NCBI GenBank assembly: GCA_964596685.1
Contig: CAZQVA010000005.1
Coordinates: forward strand, 28,975 to 92,974
DNA length: 64,000 nucleotides
Origin: CAZQVA01 sp964596685
GTDB lineage: Bacteria > Chlamydiota > Chlamydiia > Chlamydiales > VFKH01
Reading direction: 5' to 3'
Every line of letters begins with the position of its first letter. Within the stretch, counting starts at the first letter, position 1. Below the pieces are notes generated by a model that had not been told where the DNA came from, searched no databases, and saw nothing but the letters and a program-made list of their open reading frames with translations. This document shows positions 42,824 through 51,769 of the stretch, piece after piece. Made by a program: the position numbers and the translations under genes.

Positions 42824-44677
42824 ATGTCACCTCCAATTCGCGCTATATCACCTGTGGAACCACCTATCCCATCACTATCTACCCCATCAACACTAAAAGA
42901 CCCACTCAAGGAATTGTACGCCGCTGCAGTTGGGGACCCTGAATCAAAGAAAGGAGTGCAAGGGCTCTTTAAAGCACTGGCTCGTTTAGAAAAGAAGGCT
43001 GATTGTCAAGGTGCGCTCGCTCAGTTTCTTAAAGTGTATGGTTCATCTACTTGCTCGATGGCGCCCTATGCGCGCATGGCAGGCCAATTAAAGGATACTA
43101 CAAGCATTACAGATCCACCCTATATGCTTCATGGCATAGTGTATGAGACGGAGTGGAGAGAAATGTCGGCATCGAATCAGGAAATTTGCCGCCGACACGC
43201 ATCTGCACTCTCTTTCCTGCAAGAGATAGGCGTGACATTTAACACCCTCCAAGGCGCTGGTTTTTCACAGCAGGATATTGAAGTGCTTCTAACGCGTCAC
43301 ATAGCGCTTTATAAATTAATTGCCTATGGAGTCAAGTTGGAAGATTTGAGAACCTTTGATAGCAGCGCCCTAAAATATATTTTAGAGCATCCAGATCTTC
43401 TTTTGCTGCCTCAATTATCTGTCTTGGGATGGCCTCTTGGGCATTTGCAAATTATCGATAAGTATTTTACGAGTTCTGGTTATCTTGCGCAGTTTTCGTG
43501 CAGCCGGCAGTGGAGGCATTATCCATTGCAGAGTTTAACCGTTATTTTGGAAAATTTAGAATCTGCTGTTTGTATTGAAAAAGAGATCCCTAGATTTTTT
43601 GAGTATTTTTTCGAACATTTTGCAGATGATCAACGCTTACAGTTAATTTTGCAATTTCCCAAGAGTTTTGCTGCGCTTTACACAAATGAGACGTTTCGAG
43701 TGACGTGGCATAAATTGTCTATGCTTCACCTTGAAAACGCTTTGAAACACCCCGCGACCGCTCCATTATGGTATCAGCGCGGTGTTATGAATGTTGAGTT
43801 AGAAGAGCTGGAATATGCTCATGTGCTGATTTGTCTTTATGATGGCCTCTTGCCAGGTCTACCAAATGTTCATCACGCGCGATTGGTAGCTCGCGAAGCC
43901 TTTCAACTACTTCCCAAAGACCGCTCTTCTCTTTTACAACATGTGCAATGCCGCTATGATCAATTGTGCTACCGATTAGGGGCTAAGTCTGTAATGTCCT
44001 TTGAAGAGCTATGGATCCAAATGAATCCGCAGTATAGGGCGCAACAATCTCATGCGCCTTTTTTTTATATGACACGATCTGTGCTCACTCATCTTAGTAA
44101 TCAACAGCGCCTTGTCCAAGTGGGATTTTGCCCTACACAGCAACAACTTGAACCTTATTTGCTAGATCGCGCCGAGATATTGGTGTTTTGGTCTCAACTT
44201 GGAGTTACCAGCAAAGATCTATTAGCTTTAGACCGAGATTCTCAGCAACTTTTGCTGCGCGCTCCCTGTGCGGCAATGAAGCTATGGCAAGTCTTTTTAG
44301 GCACATTGCAAGACAAGTCTCGCGATGAACTTTGCTGGTTATTACAAAATGCTCAAGGGATTGCTTCCTTATCTTTTATTAAGGATTTATCCGTCTCTAA
44401 ATTACCATTAGAGCGTTTAAAGATGCTTGTTAATAACATTCAGGCAGCCTTTATATTAGCTAGGAATGGTGTTAATCTATCTTGGACCCCATTAGATCGT
44501 TTGCAAATTTTATTGCTCTTCAGTGTGGAAGTGGAATGTTATGCATCTAAAGATTCGCATCTTTTTGATCTGCTGCAAACGATACCAGTAGCACGTTTGA
44601 GTCGATTTTTAGAGAGAGGTGCGGCTAATTTAGGGAATGATCTTGTGGATATTGGTGTAGACAGGGAACATGGATAG
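42824..44677 (+). CDS. hypothetical helical protein with internal repeats
   Basis: I do not recognise this 617-aa protein. The first ~25 residues are Pro/Ser-rich and disordered; the rest is helical. A degenerate module of the form L-x-x-x-GV-x(4)-L-x-x-L/F-D/x-x(5)-LL occurs at ~129-158 (EIGVTFNTLQ), ~163-195 (AYGVKLEDLRTFD), ~453-485 (QLGVTSKDLLALD) and ~543-570 (RNGVNLSWTPLD). The spacing resembles mTERF-like or other alpha-solenoid repeats. There is no signal peptide or membrane helix. The disordered Pro-rich start and solenoid body would suit a type III-secreted effector, which is inference only. Confidence 0.75.
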   Translation: MSPPIRAISPVEPPIPSLSTPSTLKDPLKELYAAAVGDPESKKGVQGLFKALARLEKKADCQGALAQFLKVYGSSTCSMAPYARMAGQLKDTTSITDPPYMLHGIVYETEWREMSASNQEICRRHASALSFLQEIGVTFNTLQGAGFSQQDIEVLLTRHIALYKLIAYGVKLEDLRTFDSSALKYILEHPDLLLLPQLSVLGWPLGHLQIIDKYFTSSGYLAQFSCSRQWRHYPLQSLTVILENLESAVCIEKEIPRFFEYFFEHFADDQRLQLILQFPKSFAALYTNETFRVTWHKLSMLHLENALKHPATAPLWYQRGVMNVELEELEYAHVLICLYDGLLPGLPNVHHARLVAREAFQLLPKDRSSLLQHVQCRYDQLCYRLGAKSVMSFEELWIQMNPQYRAQQSHAPFFYMTRSVLTHLSNQQRLVQVGFCPTQQQLEPYLLDRAEILVFWSQLGVTSKDLLALDRDSQQLLLRAPCAAMKLWQVFLGTLQDKSRDELCWLLQNAQGIASLSFIKDLSVSKLPLERLKMLVNNIQAAFILARNGVNLSWTPLDRLQILLLFSVEVECYASKDSHLFDLLQTIPVARLSRFLERGAANLGNDLVDIGVDREHG

Positions 44678-44715
44678 TTCCTATAATTTTCTAAAATCCA
44701 GTTAAAAAGGTCCAC

Positions 44716-44949
44716 ATGTCGCAAAAGCTAAAATTAGGGAAATACCGCCATCACAAAGGTGAGTATTATGAAGTCCTTGGAGTCGGTTGCCATAGTGAAA
44801 CACTTGAAGAATATGTCTTCTACCGGGCACTGTATCATTCTGAAAAGTTTGGCAATCATTCTTTATGGGTGCGGCCTGTAAAGATGTTTTGTGAAATGGT
44901 TAACTCAAACGGGGTGGAAAAGCCGCGTTTTGAATTTATTGGATTATGA
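44716..44949 (+). CDS. DUF1653 family protein
   Basis: The 77-aa protein matches DUF1653 along its whole length: KLGKYRHHKGEYYEVLGVG, HSETLEEYVFYRALYH, FGNHSLWVRPVKMFCEMV. The family is widespread, small, cytoplasmic and of unknown function; the fold is a compact beta-barrel by prediction in other members. The stop overlaps the start of the symporter gene by 4 bases (ATGA), so the two genes are translationally coupled. Confidence 0.93.
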   Translation: MSQKLKLGKYRHHKGEYYEVLGVGCHSETLEEYVFYRALYHSEKFGNHSLWVRPVKMFCEMVNSNGVEKPRFEFIGL

Positions 44950-46214
44950 TCGGGTTGAAAAAAATGAATAAGCGTAAGAATCCAAAGAGTAAAAGCCCTT
45001 GGGCTGTATTTCTTGCAATTCTGTTAGGTATGGTACTCGGCGGCTGGATGGGGAAAGATTCCTCCCTCCTTCCGCTACTTGATATTGCAGGTAGACTTTT
45101 TCTCAATGCATTAACGATGGTCGTTGTACCACTCGTGGCTGCATCGATTATTACCAGCGTGGCTCGCATGGGAGCAGATCGCGATTTTGGGCGTTTAGGA
45201 GCCAAAACTGTTATTTGCTATATTCTGACAAACTTAAGTGCAATCTTTGTAGGGATTCTTTTTGTCGACCTGATTCAGCCAGGTACAGGTATCGCCAAAG
45301 ATCTATTACATAGTTCATGCATGCAAAATGCTGCGGGAGTAATCCCGACAGAAATTCCTTTGATGAATCTTGTCATGCAAATTATTCCAGCGAATATATT
45401 TGCAGCGCTTTCCTCAGGGCAGATGCTTTCAATCATTGTCTTTAGCTTGTTGTTTGGATATGCACTGTCAAAATTGCCACACAACCATTCATCGACGATG
45501 CAGAATTTTTTCCAGGGGCTCTTTGAAGCGATGATTCGCTTGACACAGCTCGTGATGAAAATTTTGCCCTTGGGAGTCTTTTGTCTTGTAGCAAAAGTCT
45601 TTGCAACGACGGGCTGGCACTCATTGACATGTCTTGGTTGGTTTGTCGTCACAGTATTGGCTGCTTTGCTAACTTTCTCAGGCGTTGTGTTACCTATTTT
45701 TGTCAGATTATTGGCAAGAGTCAGTCCTTGGAAGTTGGTAAAGGCAATGAACCCAGCGCTTGTCACCGCTTTTTCAACGAGCTCTTCCTCAGCGTCTTTG
45801 CCCATCACTATGGAATGTGTTGAGCATCGCGTAGGGGTTTCAAGTCGCGTGACAAGTTTAGTTGTTCCTCTAGGCACCTCGCTGAATATGTCGGGATCCG
45901 CTCTTTATGAATGCGTCGCTGCGCTCTTTGTTGCTCAACTTTATGGAATTGAAATTTCCTTTTTAACCCAAGTTCTGGTATTGATTTTATCATTAGTGAC
46001 TTCTATGGGAGTTGCTGGTGTTCCCGCGGCAAGTTTGGTAGCAGTGATTGTTATTTTGCGCGCAATGGGACTTCCAGAAGAGGCTGTTGGATTGTTTATC
46101 GCGGTTGAGCGCCTTTTAGACATGGCACGTACCACAGTAAACGTCTTTAGCGATAGTTGCTGTGCAGTGATCATCGCCACCTCTGAAAAGGAAAAGGGGA
46201 TTCTGAAAGGATAA
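44946..46214 (+). CDS. dicarboxylate/amino acid:cation symporter (DAACS/GltP family)
   Basis: This 422-aa inner-membrane carrier has ~8 helices. The Ser-rich re-entrant loop FSTSSSSASLPITMEC, VVPLGTSLNMSGSALYE and GVAGVPAASLVAVIVIL are the binding-site motifs of GltP/DctA carriers. DMARTTVNVFSDSCCAVI replaces the usual DMxRTxxNVxGD segment closely, keeping the Asp and Arg residues. It probably takes up glutamate, aspartate or C4-dicarboxylates with Na+ or H+, a useful function for an intracellular bacterium. It is coupled to the DUF1653 gene and followed 3 bases later by the LysM gene. Confidence 0.94.
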   Translation: MIGLKKMNKRKNPKSKSPWAVFLAILLGMVLGGWMGKDSSLLPLLDIAGRLFLNALTMVVVPLVAASIITSVARMGADRDFGRLGAKTVICYILTNLSAIFVGILFVDLIQPGTGIAKDLLHSSCMQNAAGVIPTEIPLMNLVMQIIPANIFAALSSGQMLSIIVFSLLFGYALSKLPHNHSSTMQNFFQGLFEAMIRLTQLVMKILPLGVFCLVAKVFATTGWHSLTCLGWFVVTVLAALLTFSGVVLPIFVRLLARVSPWKLVKAMNPALVTAFSTSSSSASLPITMECVEHRVGVSSRVTSLVVPLGTSLNMSGSALYECVAALFVAQLYGIEISFLTQVLVLILSLVTSMGVAGVPAASLVAVIVILRAMGLPEEAVGLFIAVERLLDMARTTVNVFSDSCCAVIIATSEKEKGILKG

Positions 46215-46217
46215 GAA

Positions 46218-47459
46218 ATGGGCTTTCGCCAGCGAGTCACGCGTCAATGGCGCGTGACCTATCATTTATTGATGATTAGTGTTGCTCTCAACTTCGCGTT
46301 TTTTATCACTATTTGCTACCTTCTGATTGCACCCACTTCATCACCTGGAGATCCTCTTTTATCAGGCGGCCAGATAAGCAATGGATGGCGACTCTCTGAG
46401 CTAAAAAAATTCTCTTTCGACTCCTTAAAAGAGGCTCTAACTTCCTCTGCTCCGATTGAATCAGGCTACAAAGAACGCGACCTTGCTTTAGCAATTCTGG
46501 TAAATGATTGGGACTTTGATATTGAGCGCGCCTGTCCCTATGTGACATTGCAAAAACGTCAGGTTCTTTTTAAAAATCCTCCTTTAGGGACGATTACTTT
46601 GTTTGCAGGCATGTCAGATGCGGAATTTGCGAGTATTGTCCAGTTCACTCAGAAAGAAAAATGGCCACTAACTCCTCAGGGCATGTTCCGACGCCTTAAA
46701 GAGCCCAAAGGAATGGCAACAGCATCATTGGAACAGGCTTTTATTCTCTCCACATCGTTTGTAAGTATTGAGACCTTGTTTCATCGTTCAGGTGCGCTTG
46801 TAGACCAGAAGGAGCTCTTAGAAATGTTGCTCCTGGGAGATTGGCTGGATCTTGTCAAAGTGAATCAAGAGACTTCCCTCGTTGCCGATCCATTGCAGAA
46901 ACATCAAAAGATTCTTTTTCATTACATCCAATTGGGCTCTTCAAAGGCAGCCGACTGGTTTGTAAAACTCTATGCACCAGTTGCATTAAAACAGTTACCA
47001 GATAGAGACCTGATCGCTATCTTAAAAGCATTGCCCATTGAACAAGTGGCTCATGCGCGTTTTGCAAAGGCTATCTTAGTCACACCTCGTTCCGATCAAG
47101 TATGGAAAGAGGCAGCTTGCTTTCTTGCGCGTCAAAATGGGGATCCTATTGAAGAGCATTATGATCATGCAGCAATACTAGCACGTTATATTGCAAAAGC
47201 GCCGACAGTCGCAGCTTTGCCAGCAACGAAAAAAGTAGCGTCTCAAGATAGTACTCCTCAGGTGCTTGAAAAAGTTACTTCGGCTGTGGCAAGTGAGGAA
47301 AAAGTACTGCGTTATATCGTACAACAAGGGGACTCTTTTGCAAGAGTGGCTCAACTTTTTAAAGTCAACGAAGCGCATTTAAAGCAGGAAAATCCCGCTT
47401 TGCGCGATCCTTTAAAAAAGGGGAGTGTTTTACTCGTTCCTTTCAAGAAGCAGAGTTAA
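46218..47459 (+). CDS. membrane-anchored LysM-domain protein
   Basis: The 413-aa product has an N-terminal membrane helix (~17-38, LLMISVALNFAFFITICYLL) after a basic stretch, then a helical periplasmic region of ~300 residues, and one C-terminal LysM domain at ~362-411 (LRYIVQQGDSFARVAQLFKV, HLKQENPALRDPLKKGSVLL). LysM binds the glycan chains of peptidoglycan, so the protein is likely a tether between the inner membrane and cell-wall material or septal peptidoglycan. GGATAAGAA provides a weak ribosome site. The 3' end overlaps the convergent epimerase gene by 30 bases. Confidence 0.85.
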   Translation: MGFRQRVTRQWRVTYHLLMISVALNFAFFITICYLLIAPTSSPGDPLLSGGQISNGWRLSELKKFSFDSLKEALTSSAPIESGYKERDLALAILVNDWDFDIERACPYVTLQKRQVLFKNPPLGTITLFAGMSDAEFASIVQFTQKEKWPLTPQGMFRRLKEPKGMATASLEQAFILSTSFVSIETLFHRSGALVDQKELLEMLLLGDWLDLVKVNQETSLVADPLQKHQKILFHYIQLGSSKAADWFVKLYAPVALKQLPDRDLIAILKALPIEQVAHARFAKAILVTPRSDQVWKEAACFLARQNGDPIEEHYDHAAILARYIAKAPTVAALPATKKVASQDSTPQVLEKVTSAVASEEKVLRYIVQQGDSFARVAQLFKVNEAHLKQENPALRDPLKKGSVLLVPFKKQS

Positions 47460-48335
47460 TGCTGCATCTAGGCGGGGATACGTAAAGATAAAATGCGAGG
47501 AAAGAAGTTTTTCCGGAATCGCTCGCGTATTGGTTAAAAGTAACTGCTCCATCATGAGGGGACCTAAATGTTTAATGACCCATGCGGGAAGGGAAAGGAA
47601 GAGAGGGCGTTTACATGCACGCGCCAACTCTTTTGTAAAATCTTGCCATGTTGCCGGATACGGAGAGCAGATATTAATTGGACCGTGGAGTTCATTTTGC
47701 TGTGCAATATGTGCGATGGCCCGTACGAGATCTTGAATATGGATCCAACTCATCCATGAGGGGGGTAGTTTGACGCCCAAACCTCTTCTGAAAAAAGGAA
47801 GCATTTTAGGTAACAGGCCTCCTCGTTTTGATAGCACATTAGCAAAGCGAAGATGCGCTACGCGAATTTCTGGGCGCTTAAGAATGCGCGAGGAAGCTTC
47901 CCAAGCAATGCACCACCTGCTAGGAATTGTACTACCAGCACTGTGCGTTTCAACAACGCGATCTTGATCGCATTCCCCATAATACCCTATAGAAGATGCG
48001 AGTAAAAGATGTGGGGGAGGATTGATCATTTGCTGTAATGTGCGGCATAGCAGTTGCGTGCTCTTAACTCGACTTTGAATGATACGTTGTTTAGCTTCTT
48101 CAGACCACCACTGGGCAATCGTTTCCCCAGACAGATGGATGACGACATCGATACCCTCAAATACATTTGGATTTAAACTCCCTTCTTGAATATCCCATTG
48201 ACGTAAAGAAGGATCAAGACCTTCTTTAGCACGATGTAGAAGGTGTACTTCATGGCCAGCCTCGGTTAAAAAGGTGCTTAAAGCACTGCCTATAAGACCA
48301 CTGCCACCAGTAATTAGAAAAGATTGTTTTTTCAT
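47430..48335 (-). CDS. TIGR01777 family NAD(P)-binding epimerase-like protein
   Basis: This 301-aa protein has the YfcH/SulA-type layout: FLITGGSGLIGSALSTFL, IDVVIHLSGETIAQWWSEE, RIIQSRVKSTQLLCR, ASSIGYYGE (Tyr of the SDR active site), WCIAWEASSRIL, and a final DUF1731-like segment ending LSSHFIFTYPRLDAAL. The substrate is unknown. The start overlaps the photolyase stop by 4 bases; epimerases of this family are repeatedly found beside photolyase genes, which supports a shared but unexplained function. It is the last gene of a three-gene minus-strand operon. Confidence 0.93.
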   Translation of the reverse strand: MKKQSFLITGGSGLIGSALSTFLTEAGHEVHLLHRAKEGLDPSLRQWDIQEGSLNPNVFEGIDVVIHLSGETIAQWWSEEAKQRIIQSRVKSTQLLCRTLQQMINPPPHLLLASSIGYYGECDQDRVVETHSAGSTIPSRWCIAWEASSRILKRPEIRVAHLRFANVLSKRGGLLPKMLPFFRRGLGVKLPPSWMSWIHIQDLVRAIAHIAQQNELHGPINICSPYPATWQDFTKELARACKRPLFLSLPAWVIKHLGPLMMEQLLLTNTRAIPEKLLSSHFIFTYPRLDAALTLLLERNE

Positions 48336-49663
48336 AAGACCCTGCTGTGGTTCATGATTTTAAAGGCTGCTAAAGCGCGTTCCCTGGCTTCATGGTGATT
48401 GACAATGGGTTTTGGATAAGCATCTCCCACTATTGCATGCGGCTTTGTAGAATTTATTTCCTTTACCCATCTTTTTACATATTCTCCATTTTTATCAAAT
48501 TTTTTTGCCTGCAAAAATGGATTAAAGATACGAAAATAAGGGGCAGCATCGCATCCACATCCTGCGCTCCATTGCCAACCAAGTGTGTTATTGGCGAGAT
48601 CAGCATCAAGTAAAGTGTCAAAAAACCATGCTGCGCCTTTTTGCCATGGCAATAGGAGATGTTTAACAAGAAAGGAGGCGACAATCATTCTTGCGCGATT
48701 ATGCATGAATCCTGTTTCTTTTAGTTCGCGCATTCCGGCATCAACGATAGGATAGCCAGTTTTTCCTGCTGTCCATGCTGCAAAGTCTGAAGGTGAATCT
48801 CTCCATGGGAAGTGATCAAATTGTGTACGCAACGGATGATCGATACTTTGAGGAAAATGAAAAAGCGTATAGTGGGCAAATTCGCGCCAACCTATTTCAG
48901 TAGAGAAAATCTCGCGACTGTAAGAGTGGTTAGCCTCTAAGAGTTGTTGCCACATATATCTGACAGAAATTTCACCAAAGTGTATGGCAGATGAAAGGCG
49001 ACTTGTTCCTTCATGGGAGAGAATATCGCGTTCCCTATCATAGTTGGAAAGAGAATGATGCAAAAACTGTTTCCAACGTGCTAGAGCAGTTTCTTCTGAA
49101 GGTTGCCAGTAAAGATCAAAGCGGCTTGAATTGAGAGGAAAGACGTGGCTTTTGATAGAAAGAGGGGGAGATTTAGGCCATTTAGTGACGCATGGAGTGA
49201 TTTTGACATGGATACCTTCTTTAAGCGCTGCTTTCCAAAAAGGAGTAAAGATTTTCCACGGTTCCTTTCGATGCCTGTCATATGCGTTTGGTTCATTTAA
49301 GAGATTACTGCAATGAGGTTGAAGGGTGAGGGGAAGTTGAGTAAGGGCCTGCTCCTGACTTCTCATGAGAGGTTCATAACTTTTAGAGTAAAAAAGTGTA
49401 TCAGCTCTACATTCTTTTGCGACACGCTGGATGATTGTTAGATAATCTCCCTTGCAAATGATAAGGGATCCTCCCAGTGCTGCAATAGATTTTTGGAAGC
49501 TTTGCAGCGTTTTTTGAAGCCACCATGTGCTTGAAGAACCTAGATGATCATGCGGGTCAATCACAAAAAGCGCATAGCAGGGTGCATTGCGTTGTGTGGC
49601 GGCAAAAAGTGCGGGATTGTCGTGCAGACGCATTTCACGTCTGATCCAAACAAGCGAAGTCAT
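48332..49663 (-). CDS. phrB: deoxyribodipyrimidine photolyase
   Basis: Class I CPD photolyase uses blue light and FADH- to split pyrimidine dimers. The 443-aa protein opens with SLVWIRREMRLHDNPALFAA (antenna domain). The FAD-binding domain shows SRLSSAIHFGEIS, IGWREFAHYTLFHF, AWTAGKTGYPIVDAGMRELK, HNRARMIVASFLVKHLLLPW and GCGCDAAPYFRIFNPF, all strongly conserved. The Trp residues for electron transfer lie in the usual places. Light-driven repair implies an extracellular stage or host exposed to light. The start overlaps the upstream cupin gene by 4 bases. Confidence 0.96.
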   Translation of the reverse strand: MTSLVWIRREMRLHDNPALFAATQRNAPCYALFVIDPHDHLGSSSTWWLQKTLQSFQKSIAALGGSLIICKGDYLTIIQRVAKECRADTLFYSKSYEPLMRSQEQALTQLPLTLQPHCSNLLNEPNAYDRHRKEPWKIFTPFWKAALKEGIHVKITPCVTKWPKSPPLSIKSHVFPLNSSRFDLYWQPSEETALARWKQFLHHSLSNYDRERDILSHEGTSRLSSAIHFGEISVRYMWQQLLEANHSYSREIFSTEIGWREFAHYTLFHFPQSIDHPLRTQFDHFPWRDSPSDFAAWTAGKTGYPIVDAGMRELKETGFMHNRARMIVASFLVKHLLLPWQKGAAWFFDTLLDADLANNTLGWQWSAGCGCDAAPYFRIFNPFLQAKKFDKNGEYVKRWVKEINSTKPHAIVGDAYPKPIVNHHEARERALAAFKIMNHSRVL

Positions 49664-50118
49664 GAAGATTGTTTGTGTGCGGGGAATATTTCTCTAAAGG
49701 GCCCATCGCCAAACAGCTGTACTTCTGTCTCCTCTTCGACCCATCCATAGTATTCAGCAAATGGAGGAATATTGATAAAGGTTCCCTTTTCAAGGATTTG
49801 GTGTTGAGAGTCTTTAGCAGCCCCTAAAAAGAAGAGATGTAGGGTTCCGCTGACTACATAACCGTTCACAGCACGAGCAAAAAAATGTGCATCGCTTTTA
49901 AATCCTGCAGGTAGTTTAGCTAAGATGACGTATAGACCACCTTGTTCAGGTTTTCCCCATAAAACTGATGAGGTGATTGAGCGCCCATCAGCAGAGACAT
50001 CTTTCCACTTTTGCTCATCAGGAGTAATGATGGTAAGTGTTTCTTTACCGATGGGAAGTGTGGCTGCAGCAAGAGATGCGTGCACCATAAGACAAAGATG
50101 AAAAATGTACTTAAACAT
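49660..50118 (-). CDS. exported cupin-like protein
   Basis: The 152-aa product has a signal peptide (MFKYIFHLCLMVHASLAAAT) and one small beta-barrel domain. LYVILAKLPAGFKSDAHFFA and VVSGTLHLFFLGA correspond to the two cupin motifs, with a single His (in DAHFF) and PPFAEYYGW instead of the full metal triad. It resembles DUF4437-like periplasmic cupins. It overlaps phrB by 4 bases and so is the first gene of the phrB operon. Its link to light or oxidative stress is inference only. Confidence 0.75.
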   Translation of the reverse strand: MFKYIFHLCLMVHASLAAATLPIGKETLTIITPDEQKWKDVSADGRSITSSVLWGKPEQGGLYVILAKLPAGFKSDAHFFARAVNGYVVSGTLHLFFLGAAKDSQHQILEKGTFINIPPFAEYYGWVEEETEVQLFGDGPFREIFPAHKQSS

Positions 50119-50176
50119 AGGAACCTTATTACAAATATTTTTCTCTCAAGGAGATCTGCTTATACGATATACTATT

Positions 50177-50222
50177 TATACCCATTTCACCTAAAACCAA
50201 TTCTTCAGGTGAAATGGGTATA
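50177..50222. repeat. TATACCCAT repeat, complete hairpin
   Basis: TATACCCATTTCACCT (50177-50192) and AGGTGAAATGGGTATA (50207-50222) are perfect complements with a 14-base loop (AAAACCAATTCTTC). Half copies occur at 40767-40796 and 63948-63978. It lies in the divergent space between the cupin and kinase genes. Confidence 0.95.
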
Positions 50223-50308
50223 ACGTGAGCCAGATTTAAAGTCGAGCTCGCATTACAGGGTGGTTTCTTAAGAAGTTCCTTGAATTTCCAGTCTTAAGGT
50301 ATTTAAAA

Positions 50309-51769
50309 ATGATTCCTGCATTACGTGCAACGCATGAGACACAGTGGCCTGATGAATTACAGCAAAGAAATACGCTGAAAACACAGATTCATGAGCAAGA
50401 TGTCGTTGCCCTATCAGCTTTCAAGCCTTTTATTAAAGATTCAGCACCGGATAGAGTCTCCAGACATGAAAATAATCCACTTTACCGGCTGACTGTTGGA
50501 GGTAGAAATTTTCATAGACAATGGATGAAACCGACTCTACTTGGAAAAAAACTTGTACAGATTGGGTGTTCGCCGCCTTTTCAATTGGGTACTGAATTTG
50601 AATGGAATGGTGAAAGAAGGCGTGTAGAGAGGATATTAGGGGTAAGCGATAATGCCGTTGTATATCGCATTAGATCTCTTGGTACCGATGTGATTCGCGA
50701 TTATGCAATGAAATGTTGTTTAAGATGTACAAAATGGTCATGTGTACACCTACGTGAATATGAGATTCTTGATACTCTTAGCGCTGAACCGTCGATTTTA
50801 AAGGTGCATGGGATGGTATCCATTTCTGCCCTTATTCCACAGCGCTCTGATTATAGATATTGTTTTTTTATGGAATCTGTTGAAGGAACGCTTAAAGAGG
50901 CTATTTATGAGAAGGGGTTGGGTGGGGGACTTGGCGTCTTGCGCGTGCAGAAGATAGCTTCAGGAGTGATGCGAGAATTAGAGCTTCTATTTAAAAAAAA
51001 ATTACTCCACGCCGATTTACATCCAGGGAATTTAGGACTGACACAAGAAGGGGATGTAAAGATTTTGGATTATGGTCTTGCAGCGTTTGAAGAAAACTTT
51101 CCTTCTTTTTTAAGAAATTTATTATGTTTAAGAGAGTACCGCCCCCCAGAAATGGCATTCCAAATAACATATCATTTTGCACAAGTGAATCCCGATATTG
51201 TTTATCGCGCAGACATATGGAGTTTGGGATGTGCGCTTTTTGAATCAATGGTAGGGAAGGATCTAGTGGGGTTCTGCTATAGACATCTGTCTAAATCTAT
51301 CAAACAGATGATTGATGCGGAAATTCAAGCGCTGTTGCAACCCTTGAAGACGCCTTTCACTCATCAAGATGAAGAGCGACTAAAAGAAGCGTTGAGACTA
51401 GCTTATTGCTATCATCAAATAGGTGATTTTCAATTTTTTGATTTAATACCTGCAATTGCGCACAAGAATGAGGCGTACCGGTTGTTGAAAGAGACTATAC
51501 AGCGCATAAGAAATCGGGTATGCATGTGTCGAATGGATAGCTGGTCAAGACTTATGCCAAAGAATCAAAAAATGGTACATCCATCTCTACGCTTAGGCGC
51601 TGATGAATTTGCAGAGGCTACGCGCGATTTTGTTGATATGCTCTCTCGGATGTTAGTGTGCAATCCTTATGATCGCGCAAATATTTATGAACTTAAAGAG
51701 CATCCTTTTATTACAAAGGACTATCGACAGGGCAGAGAGCGCGTGTCATCCGAGATACTCCCCAAATAA
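50309..51769 (+). CDS. eukaryotic-like Ser/Thr protein kinase with atypical catalytic loop
   Basis: This 486-aa protein carries a Hanks-type kinase domain from ~105 to ~480. Visible are a weak glycine loop (ILGVSDNAVVYRI), the ATP-anchoring Lys in DYAMKCC (~135), the catalytic loop LLHADLHPGNLGL (~232-244; Asp and Asn kept, HRD Arg replaced by Ala), LDYGLAAF in place of DFG (~253), REYRPPEMA for APE, and ADIWSLGCALFESMVG. The domain is split by a ~100-residue insert after the DIWSLG helix, and ends NPYDRANIYELKEHPFI. It has no membrane helix, so it may be cytosolic or secreted. Its 3' end overlaps putP by 59 bases. Confidence 0.85.
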   Translation: MIPALRATHETQWPDELQQRNTLKTQIHEQDVVALSAFKPFIKDSAPDRVSRHENNPLYRLTVGGRNFHRQWMKPTLLGKKLVQIGCSPPFQLGTEFEWNGERRRVERILGVSDNAVVYRIRSLGTDVIRDYAMKCCLRCTKWSCVHLREYEILDTLSAEPSILKVHGMVSISALIPQRSDYRYCFFMESVEGTLKEAIYEKGLGGGLGVLRVQKIASGVMRELELLFKKKLLHADLHPGNLGLTQEGDVKILDYGLAAFEENFPSFLRNLLCLREYRPPEMAFQITYHFAQVNPDIVYRADIWSLGCALFESMVGKDLVGFCYRHLSKSIKQMIDAEIQALLQPLKTPFTHQDEERLKEALRLAYCYHQIGDFQFFDLIPAIAHKNEAYRLLKETIQRIRNRVCMCRMDSWSRLMPKNQKMVHPSLRLGADEFAEATRDFVDMLSRMLVCNPYDRANIYELKEHPFITKDYRQGRERVSSEILPK

